Notes: generated by a model not told the origin, from the sequence alone. A stretch of DNA of 64,000 nt from Rhodocytophaga rosea (GCF_010119975.1 NZ_CP048222.1:3800501-3864500), one strand, 5' to 3'; positions 9,618 to 18,667 are shown, counted from the first letter of the stretch. A program made the numbers and translations.

Positions 9618-10283
9618 TTAAGCAGTAATTTTAACTTTTTCCAGCTCCCGTAAGGCATCTGCAGCAATCCACCTGGCACTGCTATAGGGTTGTTCCCGGA
9701 TTAAACGGGCAATCAAGATGGCTTCTTCCCGCAGGTACCTGCTTCGTTTTCCAATTTGCCTTAATGCCCAGTTGACGGCCTTTTTCACAAAATTACGTTT
9801 GTCCTTAGCTTCTCTTTCCAGGTGTTTAAAAAAAGGAAGAAAAGATTCATCCGGGGTTTTCTTTGCATGAACTGCAAGCCAGGCCATGAGTACAAATCCG
9901 GCCCTTTTTATAAATTCTTCTTCCCGGAAGCTCCATTCAGCAGCTTTATCAAAGGCATAAGGGGTTTTATCAAACAGATTTCCGCAGGTCTGGTCGCACA
10001 GGTCCCAGGAGTTAAAATCCTGTACCCAGCTTTCCATTTGCGTTTCTGTTACCAGCTTGGGATCGTCAATCAAAGCAGCCAGAATTCTGGCTTCATGTAT
10101 ACCAGTATTCCAGAGGTCAAGAGCAAGGCTATGATTTTTTTTATACGACTTGGCCATACTCCGGATAACACCCATACTTACGCCATATGCATTCGCTGTA
10201 TTGATGCCAAAGCGGCTCATTCCCGCCCGGTTTTCTGGCGTACCATGAGATTGAAGCGCTGTTAGAATCTGAGTGCTTAACAT
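9618..10283 (-). CDS. AlkD-like DNA alkylation repair protein (HEAT-like fold)
   Basis: A 221-residue protein of the DNA alkylation repair family, HEAT-like glycosylases that excise bulky or cationic alkylated bases. Family hallmarks visible are the N-terminal MLSTQILTALQSHGTPENRAGMSRFGI, the central VQDFNSWDLCDQTCGNLF (aromatic-Asp region, about 90-107), KRAGFVLMAWLAVH, and the repeat-like KKAVNWALRQIGKRSRYLREEAI near the C-terminus. It is probably cytoplasmic. It sits inside the pentose phosphate group, 79 bp after the rpiB-tal gene and 76 bp before gnd. NADPH and alkylation stress may be linked, but the position could be accidental. Confidence 0.88.
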   Translation of the reverse strand: MLSTQILTALQSHGTPENRAGMSRFGINTANAYGVSMGVIRSMAKSYKKNHSLALDLWNTGIHEARILAALIDDPKLVTETQMESWVQDFNSWDLCDQTCGNLFDKTPYAFDKAAEWSFREEEFIKRAGFVLMAWLAVHAKKTPDESFLPFFKHLEREAKDKRNFVKKAVNWALRQIGKRSRYLREEAILIARLIREQPYSSARWIAADALRELEKVKITA

Positions 10284-10318
10284 AGATCGGCTACCAGAAT
10301 AGCGATGAAAGGCAGGTT

Positions 10319-10355
10319 ATACCATCTGAACAGCTATATGTTGTTCAGATGGTAT
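10319..10355 (-). terminator. Perfect 14-bp hairpin after the rpiB-tal gene
   Basis: ATACCATCTGAACA (10319-10332) and TGTTCAGATGGTAT (10342-10355) are exact reverse complements around a 9-nt loop, starting 8 nt beyond the rpiB-tal stop codon. On the minus strand no U run follows, so it may be a weak terminator or a stability hairpin between rpiB-tal and alkD. Confidence 0.6.
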
Positions 10356-10362
10356 GAAAACC

Positions 10363-11958
10363 TTATTTTACAGTGGATAGCGCTTCTTTGCGTTTATTTT
10401 CCAGGGCTTCCATCAGTTTGGCGAAAGGCTTATTAAACTTATCTACGCCTTCTACTTCCAGATTATGCGTGATTTCGTCCAGGTTGATGCCCAGGCTGTC
10501 TAAATCGCTCAACATTTTGCGGCTTTCAGTTAATCCTTCTTCAAGTCTGGAGGCAGGCTGGCCATGATCCTGGTAGGCTTTTAATGTTTCCAAAGGAACG
10601 GTATTCACTGTATCAGGACCGATCAGGGTTTCTATATACATCACATCGCTGTAGGCCGGATTTTTAGTGCCGGTACTTGCCCATAATAAACGCTGTACCT
10701 GTGCGCCTCTGTCGGCAAGCGTTTTAAAGCGGGGCTCATTGAACACTTCTTTATAGATCTGGTACGACATCTTTGCATTGGCGATAGCTATTTTACCTAA
10801 AAGCGATTTGGCTTTAGCCGCATTTTCTCCGCCACTAGCCGCAATTTTTTCCAGCTGAGGATCTATCATCACATCTATCCGACTGAGGAAGAAGCTGGCA
10901 ACCGAAGAAATTTTATCAATTGGCTTTCCACTTCTCAAGCGATTTTCCAGTCCGGTAATATAGGCATTGGTAACAGCCCGGTAACGTTCCAGTCCAAATA
11001 GCAGCGTTACGTTCACATTAATGCCTTCACTGATCAGATATTGAATAGCCGGTAAACCTTCAAGGGTACCAGGTACTTTGATCATTACATTAGGCCGGTT
11101 TACCGCTTTCCAGAGCAGTTTGGCCTCGGCAATTGTGCCATCTGTATCTTTTGCTAAATAAGGAGAAACTTCCAGGCTCACATAACCATCCATGGCATTG
11201 GTCTGGTCGTAGATTGGACGGAACAAATCGGCGGCATTCTGAATGTCTTCCACTGCCAGTGTCTGATAGATTTCGTCTGTAGATTTGCCCGCACGTACCA
11301 GTTCCTGAATGGCTTGCTGATAATCGGTGCTGCGGTTAATAGCTTCTTCAAATATGGCAGGATTGGAAGTAATTCCTTTCAGGCCATAAGAATCGATCAT
11401 ATCTTTGAGTTCGCCATTGGCCAGAATACCCCGGCGAATAAAATCCATCCAGATGCTTTGTCCGAAGGAATGTACTTTAACTAAAGGATTACTTGTCATA
11501 GGATTATTTGTTTGTTTCTTTTCTAAAGCGATTACTTTACTCAGCCTCCGCTGATGACGTTCTTCTCCAGTATAGGCAGCTTGCAAAAATGCCTTTACTA
11601 ATTCCTGCACCAGCATTTCGCCAATTACCCGTCCGCCAATACACATAATATTCATGTCATCGTGCTCTACACCCTGACGGGCAGAATAAGTTTCTGTAAT
11701 GAGCGCTGACCGAACACCTGGCACTTTATTGGCTACAATTGAGGCTCCCACGCCACTTCCGCATACGGCAATTCCCCGGTCTACCTGGCCATTGGATACT
11801 GCCTGGGCCAGAGGTAAGATCAGGTCAGGATAGTCATCATTCTTATCATACTGATGTGCGCCGAAATCTGTTACTGAGTATCCTTCTGCCTGTAATGAAG
11901 CTACTAATTTTTGTTTTACGTCGAATCCGCCATGATCCGCTGCGATGCCTACTTTCAT
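10363..11958 (-). CDS. Fusion of ribose-5-phosphate isomerase B and transaldolase
   Basis: One 531-residue frame encodes two pentose phosphate enzymes. Residues 1-148 are RpiB: MKVGIAADHGGFDVKQKL, the catalytic-cysteine region AVCGSGVGASIVANKVPGVR and the HDDMN...GGRVIG segment. After a short linker (about 149-155, KKQTNNP), residues 156-531 are a transaldolase of the long mycobacterial/cyanobacterial type: SIWMDFIRRGIL, GITSNPAIFEEAI, the Schiff-base lysine in NVMIKVPGT, GINVNVTLLFG and the RLLWASTGTKNP region. Together they interconvert ribulose-5-P/ribose-5-P and transfer dihydroxyacetone units. An ATG at 11499 at the domain junction (MTSNPLVKVHSFGQ) could also allow separate translation of transaldolase. 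First gene of the pentose phosphate group. The domains are certain; whether the fusion is translated whole is inferred from the continuous frame. Confidence 0.95.
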   Translation of the reverse strand: MKVGIAADHGGFDVKQKLVASLQAEGYSVTDFGAHQYDKNDDYPDLILPLAQAVSNGQVDRGIAVCGSGVGASIVANKVPGVRSALITETYSARQGVEHDDMNIMCIGGRVIGEMLVQELVKAFLQAAYTGEERHQRRLSKVIALEKKQTNNPMTSNPLVKVHSFGQSIWMDFIRRGILANGELKDMIDSYGLKGITSNPAIFEEAINRSTDYQQAIQELVRAGKSTDEIYQTLAVEDIQNAADLFRPIYDQTNAMDGYVSLEVSPYLAKDTDGTIAEAKLLWKAVNRPNVMIKVPGTLEGLPAIQYLISEGINVNVTLLFGLERYRAVTNAYITGLENRLRSGKPIDKISSVASFFLSRIDVMIDPQLEKIAASGGENAAKAKSLLGKIAIANAKMSYQIYKEVFNEPRFKTLADRGAQVQRLLWASTGTKNPAYSDVMYIETLIGPDTVNTVPLETLKAYQDHGQPASRLEEGLTESRKMLSDLDSLGINLDEITHNLEVEGVDKFNKPFAKLMEALENKRKEALSTVK

Positions 11959-12163
11959 AATATGAAAAAATTTAGGTTGCCGATTTGGTTTTAAAGCATT
12001 TAGGCCGCCAATTTATAAAGAAATAGTAAGTAATGGGCAATGGAGAATTGAAAATTTCCTTTTAGGTTATCTGGTACTAATCATTGGTTAGTAGTAAGTT
12101 GTCATTTTTTTAATGATCTCAGCCATACTTTTATTTCAAATTCTAAATAATAATGACAATTGA

Positions 12164-12931
12164 TTATGCATATCCCATTGCCTTATAAACTAAATATCCA
12201 AGTACTTCGTGCCATAATACATACCATTTTCCAAGAGCACCTTCGGAAGGCAGAATAAGCCGGTCGGGAGTAAATTTTCGGGGTTTGCCATAGAAATCAG
12301 TGCTGAAAACAGTTACCGGCAATTTTGCCTGCTCGAAACAGCCTTTTGACCTCCGCATATGAAATGCCGATGTAATGAGCAGATAAGACTGATTGCGAAA
12401 TTGGCGTTGTAAAACCTCGGCCGAAAAAACCGCGTTTTCCCGTGTATTTCTCGATTTATTTTCAATCGTAATATCTGTCTCCGGCACTCCACACATTTTT
12501 AATACTTCTGCCAGTTCTTCAGACTCACTTTCTTTGCTACCTACCAGATTTCCCGAACCGCCACTAATGAGAATATGGTGGACTTTGCCCATTTTATAGA
12601 GTTGCAGGGCATGCATAATACGGTCGGCCCCTTTTTCGAAATACACCCTGTCTCTGGGTTGCTGGTCAATACTGGTGATTCCGGTGAGCACAATGGCTAC
12701 ATCATAAGGTTGTCTTAATTCTGCAATAGGGGTAGCTGGAATTTCCCAGGCCAAAAACAGTTCATTAATTAAAAATCCGTTTCCGAATACAAATAATAAA
12801 GTTATTGTGGTAATTAATAATTTCCTTCTGCGCTGCTTATTTCTGGTAAATAAGGCGAACAGTAAAAAGCCCAGGATCCAGGTCATGGGCATTAATAAGT
12901 AGAATACAGTTTTAGAAAGTATGAAGAACAT
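12164..12931 (-). CDS. ElyC/SanA/YdcF-like membrane protein (DUF218)
   Basis: A 255-residue protein with two N-terminal membrane helices (about 5-28 and 37-55) followed by a DUF218 domain facing the periplasm. The domain shows YDVAIVLTGI, HHILISGGSG (glycine-rich loop), SRNTRENAVFSAEVL and YLLITSAFHMRRSKGCFEQ, the conserved blocks of the ElyC/YdcF family. ElyC affects peptidoglycan and lipid-carrier metabolism in E. coli; the exact reaction of the family is unsettled. It is encoded downstream of the broken lipoprotein gene with about 170 bp between them. Confidence 0.85.
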   Translation of the reverse strand: MFFILSKTVFYLLMPMTWILGFLLFALFTRNKQRRRKLLITTITLLFVFGNGFLINELFLAWEIPATPIAELRQPYDVAIVLTGITSIDQQPRDRVYFEKGADRIMHALQLYKMGKVHHILISGGSGNLVGSKESESEELAEVLKMCGVPETDITIENKSRNTRENAVFSAEVLQRQFRNQSYLLITSAFHMRRSKGCFEQAKLPVTVFSTDFYGKPRKFTPDRLILPSEGALGKWYVLWHEVLGYLVYKAMGYA

Positions 12932-13104
12932 GAAATGTTATTTATACTAAGTTAGTTTCTGGAGTGAAGCCGCAAATCATATATATAAGAGTTGTATAAT
13001 TTGCAAAAGGGTTCAAAAATACTCGACATCATGCTCTTATATTAAGGTTATGCTTTACATTTGGAAAGGTCGCTGGTCGAAGTATTTGGTCTTATGATAC
13101 GTTG

Positions 13105-13503
13105 TTAGTCATTCCATATTTTGTTAGTTGATGTTAACGACTGATACAAATTCCTATTTTTATAAATCTCGTTGAGCCTATGTTTTCTAAACTCTCCATC
13201 GTACCAATCACCAAATCCTTTCTTCAATTCTCTCGGTGCCCCAGAGATGTAAAACCACTTCTGCTCGGCATCTTCTTTTGACCGACCGAAGAATAGGAAA
13301 TTGTACGCTTTACTAAAGGCAAGTGAATCAACGTTGTAATATCGCCACTCTTCGTCAGTATTCCGATCGAAAATTAGAGTATATTGGTTGCCATGCTTTT
13401 CCAAATACACATTCTGATAAATCTGTTTTATATTGCTCTGTTTACAACCATACAAAATTGCTAAATACTAGCTTATCACATATATAGGTAAGAGTATTTT
13501 CAT
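13105..13503 (-). pseudogene. Small lipoprotein-like gene interrupted by TAG inside its signal peptide
   Basis: From the ATG at 13503 the minus strand reads MKILLPIYVIS, then TAG (13468-13470), then YLAILYGCKQSNIKQ and on for about 110 residues to a stop at 13105. Joined across the TAG, this is a classic lipoprotein signal peptide with hydrophobic core and lipobox LYGC. The open part contains only a TTG at 13455 as a possible later start, which would remove the signal. The mature part (YQNVYLEKHGNQYTLIF, EEWRYYNVDSLAFSKAY, then a basic C-terminus) has no family I recognise. It follows pdxA on the same strand, with the ATG only 22 nt past the pdxA stop. Either a recent nonsense mutation, a sequencing error, or a cytoplasmic protein from the TTG. 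Confidence 0.65.
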
Positions 13504-13525
13504 ATTTCAATTGGCCTCAATACCT

Positions 13526-14539
13526 TTACACCTGCACAATTTCCCTGCGCATGTTCACAATATCGCAGGCCAGGTAAATAGCTTCACGCATAGAGGATTC
13601 GCTGGCTACATTTTTCCCGGCAATATTATAGGCGGTACCATGATCTGGAGAAGTGCGAACGATGGGTAAACCAGCTGTATAGTTGATACCATTTTCAAAA
13701 GCGATAGTTTTAAAAGGAATCAGTCCCTGATCATGGTACATGGCAAGTACAGCATCGAATTTCTTATAACTCATGGTGCCAAAAAATCCATCAGCCGGGA
13801 AAGGTCCAAATACCAGATTGCCTTTTTGTTTCAGTTCATTAATAGCTGGTGAGATAATCTCCTGTTCTTCGTTGCCTAGCAATCCTTCTTCTCCAGCATG
13901 TGGATTCAGGCCAAGCAAGGCTACTCTGGGTTTTTGTATACCAAAATCCCGTTTCAAGGCTTGCAACAATACTTGTACTTTGCTGATGATTTTTTCTTTC
14001 GTAATGGCTTCTTTCACGCCCTGCAAAGGAATATGTCCAGTAACTACCCCAACCCGTAAGCCTTCACTTACCAGCAGCATCAGGCTATCTTTCACGCCAA
14101 AACTTTCGGTAAAATATTCTGTATGGCCGGCAAACTTAAATTCTTCACTTTGAATATTGTGCTTGTTAATGGGCGCTGTTACAATGGCATCAATGTGTTT
14201 GTTTTGCAAATCTGTAACGGCCATTTTAAGCGCCAGAAAAGCGGATTGACCAGCTTCTGCTGTAACTTTGCCAGGCTGAATTTCGATATTTTCGTTCCAG
14301 CAATTGATTACATTGGTACGCTTGGGGCTGATCTGATCTATACTTTTTACTGGATGAAGGGTCCATTCTTCCAGGTTGAGCAACTTACGGTATTTGGTAA
14401 GTACTTTTACGGAACCGTAAATTACCGGCGTACACAATTTCAGGATTTTGTTATTCGACAGCGCTTTTAGCGTAACTTCTGGTCCAATGCCATTGAAGTC
14501 GCCTAAAGTAATACCCACTATTGGTTTGATTTCTGACAT
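13526..14539 (-). CDS. pdxA: 4-hydroxythreonine-4-phosphate dehydrogenase
   Basis: Oxidises 4-phosphohydroxy-L-threonine in DXP-dependent pyridoxal 5'-phosphate synthesis. The 337-residue length is normal. Conserved blocks are VGITLGDFNGIGPEVTLKAL at the start, DAIVTAPINKHNI, FKFAGHTEYF (metal-binding histidine), ALLGLNPHAGEEGLLG, GPFPADGFFG and VLAMYHDQGLIPFK (second metal-ligand region), then TSPDHGTAYNIAGKN near the end. It is transcribed after the aminopeptidase gene (82 bp gap). Its pathway uses deoxyxylulose 5-phosphate, also the substrate of the ispC product encoded 4 kb away on the other strand. Confidence 0.97.
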   Translation of the reverse strand: MSEIKPIVGITLGDFNGIGPEVTLKALSNNKILKLCTPVIYGSVKVLTKYRKLLNLEEWTLHPVKSIDQISPKRTNVINCWNENIEIQPGKVTAEAGQSAFLALKMAVTDLQNKHIDAIVTAPINKHNIQSEEFKFAGHTEYFTESFGVKDSLMLLVSEGLRVGVVTGHIPLQGVKEAITKEKIISKVQVLLQALKRDFGIQKPRVALLGLNPHAGEEGLLGNEEQEIISPAINELKQKGNLVFGPFPADGFFGTMSYKKFDAVLAMYHDQGLIPFKTIAFENGINYTAGLPIVRTSPDHGTAYNIAGKNVASESSMREAIYLACDIVNMRREIVQV

Positions 14540-14621
14540 ATCATATGCGATTGAGTGGTTGGGTGAATGAGTAAATCTTTTGGAAGTTTAAATTTTACTT
14601 ATAAACTTTTAAATTATTCAC

Positions 14622-16064
14622 TCATTGTTTGCTTTTTACTTTGTTGCTGATATAATGATACAACAGCCTTACACCTAAACCGGTTGCATTTTTCCCACGG
14701 TATGAATCAGGAGCCGTGAGAAAAGCGCCTCCGGCAATGTCCAGGTGGAGCCAGTGGTAATTCACAAAATGTTCCAGGAATTTACCTGCGGTAATCGCTC
14801 CGGCATCCGGCCCTCCTAGATTCTTCAGATCAGCAATACTGGATTCAATCTGTGTATTGTATTCCTCCCACAATGGAAATTCTACCAGCCGTTCGTATAC
14901 TTGTTTCCCGCTATTCTCAAACTCAGTCTTTATCTCATCTGGCGCATTGCCCATATATACAATTCCCTCTTTACCAATCGCTCGTGCTGCCGAACCAGTT
15001 AGGGTTGCCAGGTCAATTACTATATCAGGTTTGTATCTGATCGCATAACTCAAAGCATCAGCCAGAATCAAGCGGCCTTCAGCATCGGTATTCATAATTT
15101 CCACTGTTTTTCCGCTGTGCATGGTAATTACATCCCCTGGTGTAATTGCATTTCCATCGAGGCGGTTTTCAGTAGCCGGAATAAGGCCGATTACATAAGC
15201 CGGAATATTATTTTTAGCCAAAGAATACATCGCACCCACTACTGCCGCTGCACCAGCCATATCACTCTTCATATAATCCATCGAATTGGGTGTGGGTTTC
15301 AGACTTAAACCGCCAGTATCATACACAACACCTTTTCCGACCAAAATATATGGGTTTTTATTAACGGCATTCTCTGGTTTGTATTCCAGCACATTAAAGG
15401 TGGGAGGGTTCGGGCTTCCAAAATTCACAGCCAGCAAACCACCCATTTTCAGACTTTTGATTTTAGATTTATTGAAAACTTCCACATCAAAACCTGCATG
15501 TTCGCCCAATACAGTAATTTCTTTGCTCAGCTGCTCAGCGGTCAGGAAGATAACCGGCTCATTCACCAGATCGCGGGCGATAAAAGTGCCTTCAATTAAG
15601 TTGGCTAATTCTTCTACGGCTTGTTCCGTTAATCCATTAGCATGCAGGCAAACTTCTTTTAGCTGGTTGCCTTTTTTATCGGATTTATATTTCAGAAATT
15701 CATAGCTGCTCAAGACCAGGCCTTCACAAAAGGAAAGTATATCGTCGGGATTATTACAGTTAGAAGTAATTTGCAGCGTTTCCGCCTTGGAGTGTTGTAC
15801 ATTTCTGAATAATTCAGCGCCAGCTTTCCGTAATTGCTCTTTGCGGCGGTAACCTGCTGGTTCATTTTTAGGTTTAATAAAATATAACAGGCGTTCGTAC
15901 TGGTTAACAGTGGCAGAAGCCCCTTCTTCTTTCAGCAATTTCTGTACATAAGCGGCTTCCTGGGAATTTTTACAGAACTTATCAATCACATCTGTTTTAG
16001 TAAGAAGTATGGCTGTGTCTGTTTGTTGGGCAAGTGTATCAATATAAGTAAGATGAGGCAGCAT
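14622..16064 (-). CDS. pepA: Leucyl aminopeptidase (M17 family)
   Basis: Dizinc/manganese cytosolic aminopeptidase that removes N-terminal residues from peptides. In 480 residues, the N-terminal regulatory domain (about 1-155) is followed by the catalytic domain with ILVGKGVVYDTGGLSLKP (metal-binding lysine and aspartate), MKSDMAGAAAVVGAM, the family signature NTDAEGRLILADAL (about 326-339) and DLATLTGSAARAIG. The C-terminal end WLHLDIAGGAF is typical. It is divergent from rsmA (about 157 bp between starts) and is the first gene of the minus-strand series pepA-pdxA-lipoprotein remnant-ydcF-like. Confidence 0.95.
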   Translation of the reverse strand: MLPHLTYIDTLAQQTDTAILLTKTDVIDKFCKNSQEAAYVQKLLKEEGASATVNQYERLLYFIKPKNEPAGYRRKEQLRKAGAELFRNVQHSKAETLQITSNCNNPDDILSFCEGLVLSSYEFLKYKSDKKGNQLKEVCLHANGLTEQAVEELANLIEGTFIARDLVNEPVIFLTAEQLSKEITVLGEHAGFDVEVFNKSKIKSLKMGGLLAVNFGSPNPPTFNVLEYKPENAVNKNPYILVGKGVVYDTGGLSLKPTPNSMDYMKSDMAGAAAVVGAMYSLAKNNIPAYVIGLIPATENRLDGNAITPGDVITMHSGKTVEIMNTDAEGRLILADALSYAIRYKPDIVIDLATLTGSAARAIGKEGIVYMGNAPDEIKTEFENSGKQVYERLVEFPLWEEYNTQIESSIADLKNLGGPDAGAITAGKFLEHFVNYHWLHLDIAGGAFLTAPDSYRGKNATGLGVRLLYHYISNKVKSKQ

Positions 16065-16220
16065 GTATAATTTAAAGGTTAAATCAGCTCAACAGAAAGG
16101 CCGGGTTTTAATATTGGCCTGCAATATAGTAAAATATGCAATGAATGGGGTGTAGAAATTACGCAGAGAAGTTGTATAGGTTACATCTGTTTGATACTTT
16201 ACAGGGCTAAATTGAAAATA

Positions 16221-16997
16221 ATGATGAAAGTAAAACCCAAGAAACATTTAGGCCAGCACTTTCTGACTGACAAGCAAATAGCGGCTGATATTGTGGGCTT
16301 GCTTTCCGGGCACCAGAAATATACACGGGTACTAGAAATTGGCCCGGGAATGGGTGTGCTTACTGATTTTCTGATACAGAATACCAGCTATGAAACTCAC
16401 TTAATAGACATAGATACAGAATCTGTTGCCTATTTGAAAAAAAACTATCCGCTATTGCAAAAGCGCATTATCTCCGGGGATTTTCTGAACCTGAACCTGA
16501 ATACACTTTTTGAAGAGCCATTTGCCATCATCGGTAACTTCCCTTACAATATTTCTTCGCAGATATTATTTCATATTCTGGATTATAAAGACAAAGTGCC
16601 GGAAGTGGTTTGTATGTTGCAAAAGGAAGTGGCTGAACGCATCGCTTCTCCTCCGGGAAACCGGGATTATGGAATCTTGAGTGTTTTATTGCAGGCTTAC
16701 TATACGATCACCTATCAGTTTACCGTACCAGAACATGTATTTGATCCACCGCCGAAAGTAAAATCGGGAGTAATCCGCCTGCAACGGAATGCAGTAGAAA
16801 AGCTGGATTGTGATGAAAAGGTATTCAAAAGACTTATTAAACAAGGATTTAATAACCGGCGAAAAACATTACGCAATGCCTTAAAACCCCTGGCTTTGCC
16901 AGAAGCGGTTGTTCAGCATCCGTTGATGGATAAACGGGCAGAACAATTGGGGGTAGCAGATTTTGTACTATTGGCGCAACTGAGTGAAAACAAGTAA
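16221..16997 (+). CDS. rsmA: 16S rRNA (adenine1518-N6/adenine1519-N6)-dimethyltransferase
   Basis: SAM-dependent methyltransferase (KsgA) that dimethylates two adenines in helix 45 of 16S rRNA late in 30S assembly. I place the start at the ATG pair 16221/16224 because the family begins with this motif (KVKPKKHLGQHFLTD); the frame extends to a TTG at 16191 but adds nothing conserved. Motif I is VLEIGPGMGVLTDFL (about 39-53) and motif IV is IIGNFPYNISSQILFHIL. The C-terminal helical domain has FNNRRKTLRNALK. The protein is about 258 residues, the usual length. Divergent from pepA. Confidence 0.97.
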   Translation: MMKVKPKKHLGQHFLTDKQIAADIVGLLSGHQKYTRVLEIGPGMGVLTDFLIQNTSYETHLIDIDTESVAYLKKNYPLLQKRIISGDFLNLNLNTLFEEPFAIIGNFPYNISSQILFHILDYKDKVPEVVCMLQKEVAERIASPPGNRDYGILSVLLQAYYTITYQFTVPEHVFDPPPKVKSGVIRLQRNAVEKLDCDEKVFKRLIKQGFNNRRKTLRNALKPLALPEAVVQHPLMDKRAEQLGVADFVLLAQLSENK

Positions 16998-17138
16998 ACC
17001 ACTTTTAACCTGTTTTATTCAATATACTAAAACTGATTCATTGCCGTTCTTTTCAATATCTTACATATGAATAATACAGTACAGTTCTACGCTTCCGGCA
17101 TATCTCCTGTGCAAGCTTTATATACCCGCTTAAATTCC

Positions 17139-17146
17139 TAACTTTG
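17139..17146 (+). promoter_or_regulatory. Candidate Bacteroidota -7 promoter element (TAACTTTG)
   Basis: TAACTTTG matches the Bacteroidota consensus TAnnTTTG and lies 15 nt before the ATG of the GH3-family gene at 17162, implying a very short leader. No convincing -33 TTG partner is visible at the expected distance, so support is limited to the -7 match and the position. Confidence 0.4.
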
Positions 17147-17161
17147 CCCATCTAATCAATT

Positions 17162-18667
17162 ATGGGAATCAGAGCAATACTCAGCAAGCCTTTTGCATCG
17201 ATAGTGGTAGGAGCGCAGCAGAAATGGGCAGCCAATCCAGTAGAAACTCAACAACGTGTGTTTAATCAGTTGATGGCAGAAGCCAGACATACCGTTTTTG
17301 GAAAAGATCATCACTTTGACAGCATTCGTTCTTATGGGGATTTTCAAAAGCAAGTTCCTATCCGGGATTACGAACAGATTTCGCCCTACATTAAGAAAAT
17401 TATTGAGGGCAAACCAGATGTATTGTGGAAAGGTAAACCTATTTATTTTGCGAAAACCTCCGGAACCACTTCCGGTGTGAAATACATCCCCATCACCAAA
17501 GAATCTATTCCTAACCACATCAATTCTGCCCGTAATGCGCTGTTAAACTATGTGCATGAAACCGGTAAATCTGCCTTTCTGGACAAGAAACTTATTTTCC
17601 TATCCGGCAGTCCGGTACTGGATGAAAAAGGTGGTGTTCCTACCGGCCGTTTATCTGGCATTGCCAATCATCATGTGCCCGGATACCTACGAACCAACCA
17701 GAAACCGAGTTACGAAACCAATTGTATTGAAGACTGGGAGATAAAGCTGGAGAAAATCATTGATGAAACGATTAATGCCGATATGTCACTCATCTCCGGA
17801 ATTCCTCCCTGGGTGCAGATGTATTTTGACCGTCTGAAAGCCAGAACCGGAAAACCTGTGAAAGACATATTTCCCAATTTCGAGCTATTTGTATATGGAG
17901 GTGTAAACTTTGAGCCGTACCGGGCAAAAATTTATGAATCCATTGGCAAAAAAATTGATTCGATAGAGTTGTTTCCGGCATCGGAAGGATTTTTTGCTTT
18001 TCAGGATAAACAGCAGGCAGAAGGCTTATTACTTTTATTGGATAGTGGCATTTTTTATGAATTTATTCCGGCCGAAGAATATTTCAATGAGAACCCTACC
18101 AGGCTTACCATTGGTGAAGTTGAATTAGGTAAAAATTATGCCTTAGTCATTAGCAGCAACGCCGGTTTATGGGCTTATTCCATTGGCGATACGGTTAAAT
18201 TTGTGTCTAAAAATCCATACAGATTAATTGTTTCCGGCCGGATCAAGCATTTTATCTCAGCCTTTGGTGAGCATGTAATAGGGGAGGAGGTAGAAAAAGC
18301 AATGCAACATACCATGAAACGGCATCCGGAAGTAGAACTGGTTGAGTTTACGGTAGCGCCGCAAGTAACACCTGAATTAGGTTTACCTCACCACGAGTGG
18401 CTGGTTGAATTTGCCAGAATGCCTGATAATATGCCTGTGTTTGAAAAAGACCTCAATGCACACTTACAGCAACTCAATTCATATTATGACGATCTGATTG
18501 TAGGAAATATTTTAAAAAATCTTAAAATTACACCATTGCAAAAAGATGCCTTTCGTTCATATATGAAATCTAAAGGCAAGCTGGGAGGCCAGAATAAAGT
18601 GCCCCGTTTGTCTAACGACAGGGTAATTGCAGATGAATTGCAGCAGTATAAGCTAGGTAATCTATAA
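17162..18667 (+). CDS. GH3-family acyl-adenylating enzyme, copy 1
   Basis: A 501-residue protein of the GH3 (auxin-responsive promoter) family, ANL-superfamily enzymes that adenylate a carboxylate and, in plants, join it to an amino acid. All three nucleotide-binding motifs are visible: motif 1 KTSGTTSGVKYIPIT (about 98-112), motif 2 ELFPASEGFFAFQD (about 269-282) and motif 3 WAYSIGDTVKF (about 337-347) followed by GRIKHFISAFGEHV. No carrier or thiolation domain is attached, so it acts as a stand-alone cytoplasmic enzyme. Bacterial members lack an assigned substrate. A second copy is at 26496. It precedes ispC by 63 bp on the same strand and may be co-transcribed with it. Confidence 0.9.
   Translation: MGIRAILSKPFASIVVGAQQKWAANPVETQQRVFNQLMAEARHTVFGKDHHFDSIRSYGDFQKQVPIRDYEQISPYIKKIIEGKPDVLWKGKPIYFAKTSGTTSGVKYIPITKESIPNHINSARNALLNYVHETGKSAFLDKKLIFLSGSPVLDEKGGVPTGRLSGIANHHVPGYLRTNQKPSYETNCIEDWEIKLEKIIDETINADMSLISGIPPWVQMYFDRLKARTGKPVKDIFPNFELFVYGGVNFEPYRAKIYESIGKKIDSIELFPASEGFFAFQDKQQAEGLLLLLDSGIFYEFIPAEEYFNENPTRLTIGEVELGKNYALVISSNAGLWAYSIGDTVKFVSKNPYRLIVSGRIKHFISAFGEHVIGEEVEKAMQHTMKRHPEVELVEFTVAPQVTPELGLPHHEWLVEFARMPDNMPVFEKDLNAHLQQLNSYYDDLIVGNILKNLKITPLQKDAFRSYMKSKGKLGGQNKVPRLSNDRVIADELQQYKLGNL

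Noticed and set aside
9822-10265. 147-codon plus-strand frame opposite the AlkD-like gene
   Set aside because: Shadow of a well-conserved gene on the other strand, with no recognisable domain.
11497-11530. RpiB and transaldolase as two separate genes
   Set aside because: No stop codon separates them; the internal ATG is only an option, so a single fused gene is the simplest reading.
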